Below, in pieces: positions 1-12,000 of a DNA stretch of 64,000 nt. Numbering within the stretch: the stretch's first letter is position 1; each line of letters begins with the position of its first letter. The notes under the pieces were generated by a model. The model did not search any database. It had not been told where the DNA came from and saw only the letters and a program-made list of their open reading frames with translations. This DNA comes from Rhynchopus sp. YZ270_cl-10 (taxonomy: Eukaryota; Euglenozoa; Diplonemea; Diplonemida; Diplonemidae). A program made the translations under genes and the position numbers. Location: NCBI GenBank assembly GCA_964035575.1, contig OZ037933.1, forward strand, positions 434,001 to 498,000, in the 5' to 3' direction.

Positions 1-476
1 GTGTGTCCCTCCCCATGACCTCAACCCTTTTTGCGCCCGTGAGTGGCGCCCTTTTTTGAACTTGCCTCAGAAGCTTGATATGATCAAGCTCAAGTTGCAT
101 GATGTGGGCCATGCGCCCTGCATACGGGTGTTGCAAAAGTGTGCAGATGGGTACGTGACACACCGCATACGCGAAGCACCCCCACAACGAAGCTGTCAAA
201 CCCCTTCACCTTTGCCATGAGGCACTACACCACCCCCCGCTTAGAGGCAAGGATGTGGATATTCGCACCCTCGAGGAACATCGTGACATGCACCGCATGC
301 ACGCAGCCGAGTAGGTGTTTCAAATATAAAATCAATGAACGAATGACTAATAAAAAGAATGGGGGGGCAAAAGAGGAGGGCGTTTTTTGTTTGTTTATTT
401 TCGTTTTCTTTTTTTTTTTTCGCTCACCGAAGAAAAAAGGGGTGGGCTTGAAAAATGCAAATGCAAAGCGTTCTCA

Positions 477-508
<32 letters not shown>

Positions 509-1156
509 TAACAGCAACTGCCACATCCACATCCAAACACAAAATAACGGAAAGGAAACAAAACAAAAACAAATTGAAGTTTTTGATGCTGATATTAACT
601 CATTTAGCGAGCCACTCAACAGATGTAAAATAAAAAAATGGTGAAGTTGAGATTTTTTTTTTTTTTTGTTTGTTTTTTTTTTTTTTGTTGATAATCTTTT
701 GGTTTAGTGTTACCGCCAATTCAGAGAGGTCTTCACTAGCCAAATGTCTTTTTTTTTTTGAAGAAGAATAGTTGGAATTGATTTGTTGTCGATATGTTCA
801 TTGGTTTGTATGTATCTTTTTTTTTTGAAAACTTGGAATAATTTGTATAGTGTGGACATCCGAGGATCATCCCCACTATTTAAAAAAAAACTTCGCAACA
901 ACTATCCCTTGGTTCATACCCTGCTAAGGCAGGGTGGCTGCTCGTCTTGTTCTGATCAAGAGTAGTCCTGGGACACCTGGTGTATCTTTCGTTTATGGAT
1001 TTTTTTTTTTTTCCTTTTTTTTTTCAAATTGCTATTTTGGAGGGGAAAAGGAGGGCAAGAAATTGCGAGATTGGAGGAGGGACATAAAACGACGCATCAG
1101 GCCTTTCGGGCGAGGGAGCAAACATAAGCAAAGGAGACACGACGGGAAGCCAGTGG
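1..1156. other. Gene-free repeat-rich DNA
   Basis: I see no convincing gene here. The stretch is dominated by homopolymer A and T runs (for example 478-499 and 651-686). Open frames exist only because they cross these runs, and they lack any domain-like composition. Confidence 0.6.
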
Positions 1157-1305
1157 CCAGTGACAAGTGACAAGTGAAAATAACAAGTGATTTATGACAA
1201 GTGAAAATGACGAATAAGTCACTTGTCATGACAAGTGATTTACTTGACATTCATTTGCCACCTTTTTCACTTGTGAAAAAGGCAAAGTGAATGACTTGTC
1301 ACTGG
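1157..1305. repeat. Hairpin element built of ACAAGTGA motifs
   Basis: The ends are inverted: CCAGTGACAAGT near 1157 and ACTTGTCACTGG at about 1294-1305. The interior repeats ACAAGTGA and its complement TCACTTGT about ten times. The CAGTG end resembles hAT-type termini, but I could not find a matching target duplication. Confidence 0.55.
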
Positions 1306-2183
1306 GTCTCGTCGTGTACAAGGGGTACCTACCCTCCCCCTCCCTTTCTTTTATTCATTTTCTCTCTTCCTTTTTTCCTCCTCCCCCCACACCCACTCAG
1401 ACAGCATTTCGCTAGCTACTGCCCCGAGCAGGCCACTTTACCTTGTACTCGAAGGAGAATGAACTACGTTTGCACGCCTAACAAAACACAGGTGGAGTTC
1501 AAAAAAAAAACCCCCCCCAAAAAAAAAAAGGTTGACCCGAAATACAAAGCCCTCTGTCAGTGTTACCTTTTACCTAATTTTATGTACTTTGCATTCGAAG
1601 AGAAAGCACAAAAAGGATGTTCAAAAAAAAAAAACTTTTTGCTGTGTCGACAATCACCTGCTAGTGCAGGATCTGTACTCAATGTCGCCGCTGTTTTTTT
1701 TCCCTTTCCAATCCTACTACAACTGCGCTACGTTCCACCTGTGTTAGTTGGCCTTACATGCAAAGTTCTTTTTCAAATGAAAGGAAAGCACTCAACACAC
1801 ATTGGGGGCAATATTCTGCGCAAGAATTACCCCCCTATTAGTTATCAGACACATACACGTCCTGGGGGAGGTGAACGTTACATAGCATCCGGGACCTTTT
1901 GGTACACTGACCGGTGTTTGGAAAAGAAAAGTGAAGTTGATAGTGCAAAACGCCTCGCTGGGACGCAGGGCACCGAGAAAAAAAAAAACAGAAAAAGAGA
2001 AAAAGTGTTGAAAAGTACGAAACCACCTCTACCCTGGTTACAAACCGGCCCGAGGACATTGGTTCTCCGCGGGGGGGAAAATTTTTTTTTCTTGTCGAAC
2101 CCTTTGGAGAGCATCCTTCCTTTGACATTTTCGTATTATGTATTCTGGATGATAAAATGCATCAACCGTACAATACCCCCCTA
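1306..2183. other. Gene-free DNA with one LINE tail
   Basis: No gene recognised. The long plus-strand open frame through this stretch crosses poly-A tracts and reads through a reverse-oriented tail-A copy at 1930-1978, so it is not treated as coding. Confidence 0.55.
1930..1978 (-). repeat. 5'-truncated LINE tail, family A
   Basis: The minus strand reads TGCGTCCCAG, then GCACTATCAACTTCACTTTT. This matches the 3' end of the LINE at 24177-30697, so it is most simply a short truncated copy of that LINE or of a SINE sharing its tail. Confidence 0.6.
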
Positions 2184-2272
2184 GGCATACCTCGAAGGCG
2201 AATATTATATTCGCCCTATATTCGGATCCGAATATAGGGCGAATACGAATTTGCCTTCCTTCGGGGTACGCC
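2184..2272. mobile_element. TA-flanked hairpin element, GGCATA-end family
   Basis: This 89-bp palindrome is bounded by TA on both sides (2182-2183 and 2273-2274). The left end is GGCATACCTCGAAGGCGAAT and the right end is its imperfect complement. The interior repeats GGCGAATA and its complement around a central GGATCC. It shares its outer bases with the elements at 38895 and 62276 but has a different interior motif. Confidence 0.65.
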
Positions 2273-2274
2273 TA

Positions 2275-2394
2275 GTGATGGCTGTATGATGTGAATTGCG
2301 CCAGCATAATAACATAATACCCATCACAATAAAGTTGTATTGGTGATATGTATTATGTATTATGATAGGGTAATTATCACAATACAGCTATCAT
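2275..2394. mobile_element. Second hairpin element sharing a TA with its neighbour
   Basis: It begins at the TA that closes the previous element. Its left end TGATGGCTGTATGATG pairs with CACAATACAGCTATCA at the right. The interior is built of CATAATA/TATTATG motifs in both orientations. A TA follows at 2395-2396. Confidence 0.5.
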
Positions 2395-3410
2395 TATACC
2401 CCCCACACACACACAATATGCGACATGGTATCAGCCCCGCCGCTATCATAAAGAGTTCTTGTTGACGGCGCAACAGAAACTCCGGTGGGGAGGAGGGGGG
2501 AGAAGAAAAAAAGCCTGGGTTACCAAGGGGTTTCTTTGCTCTTCACCTCATTTTGTTTTTTGAGACTTTATTTTTTTTTTTGGCATCAACGCAACGTCGG
2601 TTCAGCGACGCTGGTAGGGGGATTTTTTTTTCTTCTTTTTTGGTTTGTGCTGCATCAAACGACCTTTACAGCGGGCGGTGACACAAAAAAAAAAAGGAAA
2701 AATAAAATAAAAGGAGAGAGAGAGAGATCGAAGCTCGAAAGATGAAAAAGCCTCCGGGCACCATCTTTGAAGCAGGGGAAAAAGGAGAAAAAAAAGAAAC
2801 ATTTTTTGATAAAACCCAAGCCCCCCCCACTGTATTCAGGTCACCTTGAAGAAAAGCTTTGAGATGCATCATGCCTCTGTCTGTGCACGCACATCTGGGG
2901 GAGAAAAGGAGCAGGCCTTTTGCTAACTTTGGGATTTTCCCCCTGAATGGCATGATGGTCAAAAAAAAATAATTTCCTGGAAAAAAAGTACATTCCGAGC
3001 TTTCCCACCTGGTGAAAGCGGTCGTCGCGCGCTTCGCGCGCGCCTCCCTGCCAGCCACAGGGTGGAGAGGCGAAGGGTCAGCTTTGCGAGATAACAAAAA
3101 AACGGAATCTAATCCTTTATTAACGGCGCTTGGTCTTGCGCCTTACGTACACTAACCGTACAAAATCAATACGTCTTCCAGAAGCAGGGGCTGTTGCAAC
3201 GGTTGGGTCACTTTGAAGTAAAAATGGTCAAACTTTTGCAGCTTGGGTCAAGTTTCATTTTTGGCTGTAAAATGCAAGGGAATCCCCTTAGACATTGTAA
3301 AAGGGCACCGAAGGCAGGAAGAAAATGGCGTACAGCGCGAGCGAAGCGAGCGGGAATTTTTTTGAGGTATACCTCCGCGAGCGCAGCGAGCAGAAAAATT
3401 TTAAGGTGCC
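2395..3410. other. Gene-free DNA
   Basis: No gene recognised. It contains T and A tracts and, at about 3020-3045, a GCGCGC-TTCG-CGCGC hairpin followed by a roughly 70-bp segment that recurs at 21920-21985. Confidence 0.5.
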
Positions 3411-3797
3411 ATCATGCCATCATGCCATCATGCCATCATGCCATCATGCCATCATGCCATCATGCCATCATGCCATCATGCCATCATGCCATCATGCCAT
3501 CATGCCATCATGCCATCATGCCATCATGCCATCATGCCATCATGCCATCATGCCATCATGCCATCATGCCATCATGCCATCATGCCATCATGCCATCATG
3601 CCATCATGCCATCATGCCATCATGCCATCATGCCATCATGCCATCATGCCATCATGCCATCATGCCATCATGCCATCATGCCATCATGCCATCATGCCAT
3701 CATGCCATCATGCCATCATGCCATCATGCCATCATGCCATCATGCCATCATGCCATCATGCCATCATGTCATCATGCCATCATGCCATCATGCCATC
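3411..3797. repeat. (CCATCATG)n microsatellite
   Basis: About 48 copies of an 8-bp unit run here, with one visible variant near 3768 (CATGTCAT). Inverted copies (GGCATGATGG) lie just to the right at 3852-3870 and 3902-3921, so the locus is partly palindromic. The unit translates without stops (PSCHHAIM), which explains the long open frames; these are not genes. Confidence 0.95.
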
Positions 3798-3944
3798 TGG
3801 GGGGAAATCCCCAGGTGATGGATAGCGAAAGCCTTGCCCCACCACCCCCCGTGGCATGATGGTGGCATGATGGAAAAAAAAATAAAAAACGCCCAAAAAC
3901 GTGGCATGATGGCATGATGGTTAGCAAAAGGCCTGGAAAAGGAG

Positions 3945-3981
<37 letters not shown>

Positions 3982-4226
3982 ATTTTGGGTTCAAACGAAC
4001 CGGGAATGATATGTGAAAAGGAGTAGAAGGGAAAGGGGAGGAGGAGGAGGAGGAGGGGGTTTTGATACTTTTTCTCCGACACATTTAAGATAATGCTTTT
4101 TTTTTTTTTTTGTAGTTTCGACAATCACCTGTCCGAGGAGGGGTTCTGTACAACAAAAGTCGCCAGAAGGCTAAATGAATTTCAAAGGTATAGATGCAGA
4201 TCATCCTCAACCCAAAGAAATCTCTC

Positions 4227-4310
4227 TTTTTTTTTTTTTTTTGATAAATTGTTGGAGTAGTGTAGCTGCCTTCTGTTGTGTTGCCACAAAGTTGTGCAAA
4301 TCTCCACTGT
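4227..4310 (-). repeat. Retroposon tail, family D
   Basis: A T-run is followed by GATAAATTGTTGGAGTAGTG and ends at CTCCACTG. On the minus strand this is a short sequence ending in TTTATC plus poly-A, the layout of a retroposed 3' end. Confidence 0.6.
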
Positions 4311-5123
4311 GTGTTTTTTTTTATAAAACTACAAGATGGATCTTGTCTCTTCCTCTTATTCTTTTATCTTGTTTTGGTTTGTTGTCGACAAAAAAAAAAA
4401 TCGTCCCCACCAATAGAGAAACATGCTGTACGTGAATGACACCTTTTTTTGAAGGGCTAGGAAACTACAGACAAAACACCTCAAAATCCTGAAGACTGTG
4501 GCAGGAAGGAGGAAGACACATTGCGATTAAAAGATAAAAAATATTTTTTTTTCAATCGAAAGATGGAGTTTTTGTCCATCAGAGTTGTCTCCTCCTTTTT
4601 TGACAAAATAAAAGAAAAGAAAAAAGGGTAAGGGGGACAGGAATGCACCTCAAAAAGGACACACAAACACATCACGAGGTATACGTTTTTTGTATCGATA
4701 TTTGCAACGATGAATTGCACCTGGTGAGACATGTAAGATGTGGGCGGGGTGCAATTTTAATAAGGCGACTCAGGTTCCCTACAAACATAAGGGATTGATG
4801 GGGAAATGAAATGTGAGTTTTTTTTTTATGATTTTTTTTGTCACTTTTGCATTTGTGCTCTTGTTTAAAGGGGGGAAGGGAGGGAAAGGGGTGGCACTGT
4901 GTTCGGTTGAAATATTTAGCTTCATGTGTGTGTACATGAGGGTGTGATCTTCTGTACTTCCCCCCCTTTTTTCTTATCGGGGCGACAAATCGCTTGAGTA
5001 CCCACACCTTTGGTGGGGCAATGGGTTGGTCTGCACTCAATAACACAATACTGTTGGAAGAGCAGTTTTGCCTTCGCTGTGTAGTCACAACAAGATACAC
5101 ATTCGTGCAAATGTCTTTGCTTA

Positions 5124-5204
5124 TTTTTTTTTTTTGTGATAAATTGTTGGAGTAGTGTAGTTGCCTCGGGTTGTGTTGCCACAGTTGGGCAAATCTCCAC
5201 TGTC
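5124..5204 (-). repeat. Retroposon tail, family D
   Basis: Near-identical to the copy at 4227-4310, with GATAAATTGTTGGAGTAGTG after a T-run and CTCCACTG at the far end. Confidence 0.6.
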
Positions 5205-5414
5205 TGTGTTTTTTGATAAATTGACAACGTGTAGACGCTGTTTTCGTGTGTCTCCACGCGGTTTTTTTCTTTTTCTTTTTCCGCGCTGTCAATACAGTGC
5301 AGACCCCACCCAATATTATTTTCATACAAGATTTTTTGTTTTTTTTTGATAATTTGACAACGGGATGACATCCTAGGGTCAGCACGCGGCTGTTGTTTTG
5401 TTTTGTTTTGTTTT

Positions 5415-5473
5415 GTTTTTTTTTTGGAAACTTGGTTGTATTAGTGTAGCCACCCTAGAGTGTGCTCCACTAT
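5415..5473 (-). repeat. Retroposon tail, family C
   Basis: A T-run is followed by GGAAACTTGGTTGTATTAGT and ends at GTGCTCCACTA. The same tail, in plus orientation, terminates the SL-headed retroelement at 48430-49117, so this is a 5'-truncated copy of that family. Confidence 0.65.
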
Positions 5474-5617
5474 ACTAAACACTTCTACATGATCCCAGAG
5501 TGTCACCATTTTTGTTTTTTTTTCTTTGTTTTCTCGGATAGTACAGTTCAAAAGGGTTTAAACAAAAGCTCGTCACGTTTCTTGTAATAGCGACGCATGG
5601 CGGCATTCACAATTCCC

Positions 5618-5697
5618 TATTTTGTTGATAAATTGTTTGAGTAGTGTTAAGTTGCCTCGGGTTGTGTTGCCACAGTTTTGTGGCAATCTCCACTGTC
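5618..5697 (-). repeat. Retroposon tail, family D
   Basis: It carries the family-D signature GATAAATTGTTTGAGTAGTG through CTCCACTG, with a short T-run on its left. Confidence 0.55.
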
Positions 5698-5995
5698 CAA
5701 AATTGTTGCTTCGACAGATCCAATTAGTCTACAATACAACGATCCAAAAGGGGGATGAAGAAAACTGCTTAGATGACACACCCTCATTTTCTCTAAAAAA
5801 AAAATAGGGACTCTGATAAAAGGGAAGGATTTTTTTTTATTGCCACGCAATTATTTGCACTTCCCTTTTTGGGTGCTGATCAGTGCTGTGCTACAGAGGT
5901 AGGGGGGGAGGCACCGACGGGAGGGGGAAAAAAAAGGGGGGAAAAAACTGTGTGTGGGATAGATAGCGGCACTCCGACTGCATCGGATGTTGGAA

Positions 5996-6077
5996 TTTTT
6001 TTTTTTTTTTTTTTTTTTAAAAGGAAAACTTGGTTGTGTTAGTGTAGCCGCCTAGAGTGTGTGTGTGCTCCACTAAT
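5996..6077 (-). repeat. Retroposon tail, family C
   Basis: A run of about 23 T is followed by AAAACTTGGTTGTGTTAGTG and ends in GTGCTCCACTA. Confidence 0.6.
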
Positions 6078-6317
6078 ACAACCAAATTTTTGTGTTTTTT
6101 TTTTCAAATAAAGTGAAGTAGAGGAATGTTGGGTATTTTTGGCCAAAATCTGGGGGTCATGTGGGGATCTTCTTGTTTCTTACCCAGAATATTTCCCTAA
6201 GGGGGGGACTCCCAACAATGCAGCTCTGCATCTATTTCGAGGTTTGACATCTGAGTGAGAAGGGGGATAATGAAAAATTTGAGAGGGGAAAATGGGATCG
6301 GGGGGCGATTTGTCTTG

Positions 6318-6383
6318 CAAATAAAAAGAAAAGAAAAGTGAAGTTGATAGTGCAAACGCCTCTGGGACGCAGGCACTGACATA
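6318..6383 (-). repeat. 5'-truncated LINE tail, family A
   Basis: AGTGAAGTTGATAGTGCAAA followed by GCCTCTGGGACGCAGGCACTG matches the LINE 3' end at 24190-24230 almost exactly. Confidence 0.65.
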
Positions 6384-7261
6384 AAAGAAAAAGAAAAAGA
6401 ACGGTTGAGCCATAGACAGGAACGTGCACTGCCACTGAAAAAGGAGGTTTTTTTTTAAAAAATGAATATTTTGAAAAAAAGAAAAGAAAAAGAAAATAAG
6501 GGAGCTAAGCCTCTCGTGCTTAGTCACCTTGATCACAATCGTCACAATCGTAATTAAAAAAGGGGGGGGGGGGAACACACAATCAACCACGCAAACCCTC
6601 AATACCATCGAAATGGGAGTCACATTTTTTTTGCTTTTTTGTGCAAAAAAAGAAAAAAAAGAAAAACAAAGAAGAAGAAAGGGAAAAAAGAAAAACCTGA
6701 AAAGATGATTTTGGACCTCCAAAAAAGGGGGCCAAAATGAGAAACAACAAGTCTGTTTCACATTCCAACGCTACACATCCCTCTCCCCACCCCGGTGTGC
6801 ACACTGTGGACTGCAATGTGACCAAGGAAATATCTTATGTACAGGCAGCACGACATACCCCCCCTCTGGGACAAAAAAAAGGGGGTATGTGTGCCTGCCA
6901 TGTTGCAGGTTTCTTTAGTGTGCAAATCTCCAATAATTTTGATTTCTTTCGTTTTCTCTGCAGGCACAATGCTAAGTCGCCAGATTTTTTGTGAGATTTT
7001 GAAACGCGAAACGGCAATATAAAAAAAAAAAACCAGGAAGGAAAAAAAAAAATGAGGGCAGGGAGTCGCGCGCGCGTCTTATCCCCTTATCCCATCATTG
7101 TGAAGAGGATACAGTCGTTTATCTGTTATCGCAATTTGCCCATTTTTTATCCACCCAAAACCCGAAACGGCAAAAAAAAAACGGCACTTAGCAATATGCC
7201 TGCTGTTTTTCTGTTGAAAATAGAAAATAAAATAAACAAGGAATGGCTGCAGGGTTTCCAA

Positions 7262-7345
7262 TGATTTTTTTTTTTGAATATAGTGAAGTTGATTAGTGCA
7301 CAACTCCCTCTGGGACAGGCAGGCATCCATGGGGGGGTTATCGAA
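7262..7345 (-). repeat. 5'-truncated LINE tail, family A (longer copy)
   Basis: It matches the LINE 3' end including the GGTTATCGAACCCC segment (7335-7350), so it reaches further into the LINE than the other family-A copies. Confidence 0.6.
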
Positions 7346-7411
7346 CCCCAATAAATGATGAAATATGATTTTTTTTTTCTTCGCTGTGTCCTTTGCTCCA
7401 TTTTCCCATAC

Positions 7412-7491
7412 TTTTTTTCTTTTTTTGATAAATTGTTGGAGTAATGTAGTTGCCTCGGTTGTGTTGCCACAGTTGTGCAAATCTCCACTGT
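7412..7491 (-). repeat. Retroposon tail, family D
   Basis: A T-run, then GATAAATTGTTGGAGTAATG through CTCCACTG. A related segment (GAAAAATTGATGATGTGTAG to CTCCACGC) follows directly at 7500-7563. Confidence 0.6.
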
Positions 7492-7695
7492 CATCAATTT
7501 TTTCTGAAAAATTGATGATGTGTAGACACCTCGCTTGTTTTTCCTCGTGTGAACTCCACGCAGCCTTTCCCTCGCCTATCTCTCGTTTCGTGGATACCGC
7601 TACTACGTCCTACTCCCGCCTCCACTCGTCAGGTAACGAACGGGGATCATCGGATGCCCAGAATAATTAGGCCCGGGTGAGATAGGTCTGGACAT

Positions 7696-7780
7696 TTTTC
7701 TTTTTTTTCTTTTTTTGAAAAATTGTTGGAGTAGTGTAGTTGCCTCGGTTGTGTTGCCACAGTTGTGCAATCTCCACTGT
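7696..7780 (-). repeat. Retroposon tail, family D
   Basis: A T/C-run, then GAAAAATTGTTGGAGTAGTG through CTCCACTG. Confidence 0.6.
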
Positions 7781-8451
7781 TTTTTCCCCCTCTCCTTTTT
7801 TAGGATTTTAGGATTTTATGAACAAAGAACTTCGAGCAAATAAAGAGACAGAAGAAAATGCCTCGTGTGCGTACACATCTTAAAATGTATAATGTGATGA
7901 TGATGGGGGAGGAAGGAAGAAAAAAAAGAAGGGAGGGAGATGAGAAGAAAGAAAAAAAAAAAATAGCCACCAAAAAATAATAAATAAAATACAACTAAAA
8001 AAAAAAAAAAATGAAAACGAAACATAACCATCACCATTTTTGAAGCCTCACTCAACTATCTCAAAGGAATAGATAGGGAAAAAGAAGAGGGAAAAAATAA
8101 CGATTTCCTCCCCCTCCAGAATATAAAACCCAAGCTTTACAGTGCTTGGTCAACCCCTTGATCACAAAATGGGTAATCGTACTGAACCAAATAAAGCAAG
8201 GAAAGGTGAATAAAAAAGTCACCGTCTTCGTGAGATGTGGTTCGAGAAGAAAAGAAAAAGGGATAGGCAAGAAAAACTTTGCACGGCGAAATGGACCTTG
8301 CCGTGCATACATCAAAAAAGAATATAAAAAAAAACCCCCCATCCACCCCACCGACTCTCGCTGCACCGAAAGAAAAGAAGAAAAAAATGTGGTGAAATAC
8401 GCAATATGGATCACACATGGCACACACAAATTTCTTCTTTTTTTTTTCCTC

Positions 8452-8495
<44 letters not shown>

Positions 8496-8497
<2 letters not shown>

Positions 8498-8572
8498 AAG
8501 TTGTTGATGCACACCTCCGACTGACCCACGTACGATGCCAGACTCGAATGAAAGCAACACCCTGCAGCCAAA
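8496..8572 (-). repeat. Retroposon tail, family B
   Basis: GAAGTTGTTGATGCACACCT, then CGACTGACCCACGTACGATG. The same segment recurs at 21540, 33965 and 36587. It lies next to a run of about 38 A. Confidence 0.6.
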
Positions 8573-9055
8573 AAAATAACCGTAAAATCAAAAATAATGA
8601 TTGAACTTTTGCCTCTGGTACGCCCTAATCCCGGAGTGGTTCCGTTCATTTGCTCCCAAAAAAGCTGTCTGCAGTCTTGAGACCAGACCGGATAATAACA
8701 ATTCGTAGAAACACAAAATACAAACTTTCCATGAAACTAAGCACATTGGAAGAATCGACTTTGACTTGCACATATTTTTTTTTTTTGCTCTTTTTTCTCT
8801 CCAACCTTTCCCAACAAAAACCCCTACCATACCCCACAACCGACCCCCTCCTTCACCCCATAATAAACGCATAACCCTATTTCCTTATGACGAATAATAT
8901 GTCACAAAGCTTTTCGCATTGTCGCCCAAGAATAATTGAAAAAAAAAAAAAAAAAAAGTACCACAAAAAACTTAACAACGTGTATAGTTAACTCCCGTTG
9001 TGTAATTTTTTTTACATTTTTCAAAAAAAAAAATCCCAAAAAAAAAAAAAAAAAT

Positions 9056-12000
9056 CTAATCTTGTTCATCAAGGTCGACCTCAATGTCCACCTCCGCCAC
9101 ACTACCTTGTGACAAAGCGTCACCGTCGCTTCCATTTGAGGACATCTCATGCCTCTCCTGCTGCAGGTCGCTCACGGCAGGGCTCGTCTGTGGTGCCCCT
9201 GCCCTGCCGTTAGATTCCTGCAGCTCACTGTTCTTCAAGGGGTTGCTGTCCTCGCCACCACGTGTGGCAGGGGAGACGACGCTCTTGTCGAGAACAAGCT
9301 TCGCAACAGGACCCTGAGGGCGTTGGCGTGCTGTGATAGGGGCTGGATCAGGGGTCATCGGTTGCTGTGGGGGGGGGTGAAGGGGGGGGTATGTTTTAAA
9401 CCAAAACCATTATTATTTCATATCCTTGCTAAAAAATCAAGAGGGGAAAATAAAAACTGTTATCTGAGTTTAAGCTAGTCTGATGAAAGAAACGAAATCT
9501 GTTGATCGCACCGGATTTTTGTGGAGTGTGTAGGGACAAAATCAAAAAACTTTTCTGTGGATAAGTTGTGTCCTGTTTACATCGCTCTCACCAAAAATTC
9601 GGGCACAACTCAGATATGTTTTCATTTCCTCCCCTACCTTTGCAAGGCAGTTGTCTCAAAAAAAAAATTGATAAATGTGACGGAATTTTTTTTTTTTGTT
9701 ATTTCCCCTCCATACCTGCTCAACAACGTGGTCGGGGATGTCGAAGGAGCTACCTTGGGAGTACTGGTCGTCCTTCCAGTCGTCCTCCTGCGACTCGACG
9801 TCGCAGCGTGTCTTCTTCCCACAGAGCGGCTCAAACACCCCGCAGACGAAGGCAAGCACGACCAACATCACAACAAGAAGCACTGCAGAGAGAGGGAAAA
9901 ATAATAGCTACTTGATGCAGACACACACCCCAACTGACGCATATCAGCCATCCGGATGAAAGAGGAAACCTCGTTTCTTTGAGGCCAAAAAAAGGGGAGA
10001 TAAATTGTTGGAGTGTAGCTGCCTCGGGTTGTGTTGTATAATGTGTGCAATCTCCATTTAGAACTGAACAAAGAGAAACAAAAAAATTCACATACCTGCC
10101 GCACATCCTCCAATGAGATACCAGATTTCGTTGTTATCAGAGTCCTTTTTGATGATTTTCTGGCCTTCGAGCTCTGCTGTGTATTCTTCTGTTGTAAGGA
10201 GTGGTGCGCAGGCAATGGGCACACCACTTGCGAGGACGACTACCGTCCAACCAATCTCGAAGGTCCCATCCAAACGGGGAGGGCGCAGGCCCGGCCCCGC
10301 TGGCGCTGCCGCCGCGACGTCCAGGTAGGGGTGGCTCGCTGTGCCGAATGCAGGCAGGTTTCTCAGATGCTGCAGACGCGGCGTCAGGTCACCTTCCGGA
10401 CACCCGGTGTGGTACGGCCCCATCATGGGATGAATCCCTTCACATGCCGCGACGCTCCCACCACGCACCCCATGGTAGTTGCGTCTGAGAGGCCCGTAGA
10501 TGTCTTCTTCAGCGCTGTACGCCGCACAACCCCCTTCCATTGCGCTCAACCGCCGCCGAGAGATGTGGTACGAAACGTTCTTCGCGTCCCCCTTCAGCGA
10601 GACCGAAATGAGGGTGTCGCTTGCCGGCGCAGGCTGGGTCAACACAATTGCCCCAGAAACGCTGGGACCGGGAAGCGCCTCCTGCAATGGCCCAGAGAAG
10701 TTCGCAATAAGCGAGGTCTGCACAGCAATCGAAGACTCAGACCCGCCGATAATCTGGCATGTAGGTGGTGACGTGCCAAGAACCAAAAGCTTTCCCTGAA
10801 TAGAAGCCCACCCAGAGACCGGAAGAGTGTTGTCCTCAAGGTCGACCACTTGGTGATTGGTGTTCAAAAGCTTGTGTTTCCCTTCGAAATCCCCTACCCT
10901 GCACACATTCCGCCTCTCCGCTGGACCATAGCTGCGACATTCTCGGAAATACCCGAGTTTCATGGGGTCGTACACATTGTCGTCAGGAATCGGGCATTTT
11001 CCGTCCGCAGTTGGTTCGTAAACCCCCCAGGTAATTCCTCCGAGGGCGTTTCGGTCCAGCCATTCGTAGGTAAAATTGGTGCGGATGAGGGTGGGGTGGG
11101 GGGTGGGTGGTACTCTGGTGTGGGTTCGTGAGAAGTCTGACGCGGTGTCGGCGGCATCGTTGCCCATGAAGCGGACCTCGCCGATGGAAGGACCGAAGTC
11201 AGCTCGGAGGACAACGACGTCACGACTCCTGAGGCCTACTTCCACTGCCCCCACCGACGCTACTGACGAATGCGAGACCAAGGTCCCAAACAACGCCTCG
11301 GATGTCTTAGTACGCAGGTCCGCCAACACCTTCTCTTCAATCCCCTGAGCCACCGCCATCGCCTCAATCGCCAAAACATGAACCCGGTTTAAAATCCACC
11401 CCCTAGTGTACTTCCTCGCCTGCGGCAGATTGTTTGATAGCGACAACCCCTTCGCCTGCCGTGATATTGTTGAAATGCCGCCGCCGTCGCCGTCATCACC
11501 TCCGTCTTCTTCAGGAACCTTCTTCGCGAGGTACTCTGCAGAAAACCCGACCGCAAAGCTGTTCGGATCTGCCCCTCCATCCGGAAAGGAGACACTCGTG
11601 TAGGTCATCCCGGTTTCAATAATGCCTGTCAGATAGGGCCGGGTGTTTTCCGTTAACGGCTTGGACAGCTTGGCGGTCAAATTTTGCAATGAAAGAATCC
11701 TGATAACAGGCATGGGTGCGTCCAGATAGGCGCCGCTATGACACGTAGGGGTGTAGGTGGGGTAAATCGGGAGGACCAACCTGCCGTCACTCTGTGGTGT
11801 GCAGGCAGAGAGTTCTGTGGGAGGCATCTGACACTGCAGGTTGTCCGATTCGTGTAGAGGCACTTCAGCTCCGGTGATGTTCTTTCCACCTTCAGGAGTG
11901 ACGCACCAAGCACCACGCGAGTTTTCTTGCTTTGGAACCCATTCAATTCCGTCGCTGGAGCATGCAGGACGGTGTGTCGAATCTCCTAGCTTATCAACCC

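Larger units (their letters stand above)
3926..9055. other. Gene-free region packed with retroposon tails
   Basis: No gene recognised in five kilobases. The region is poly-A/T rich and contains the tail copies listed separately, a motif like AAGCCTCTCGTGCTTAGTCA near 6503-6552, and many homopolymer tracts including a run of about 38 A at 8453-8494. Nearly all tails are in minus orientation with their T-run at the lower coordinate, which suggests repeated insertion at A/T-rich target sites. Confidence 0.6.

Noticed and set aside
1291-2184. 297-codon plus-strand frame
   Set aside because: It crosses poly-A tracts and an antisense LINE tail, and has low-complexity composition.
3194-3859. PSCHHAIM repeat proteins
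   Set aside because: Translation of the (CCATCATG)n array in three frames.
4672-5385. 237-codon minus-strand frame
   Set aside because: It runs through family-D tails and homopolymers; no domain-like stretch.
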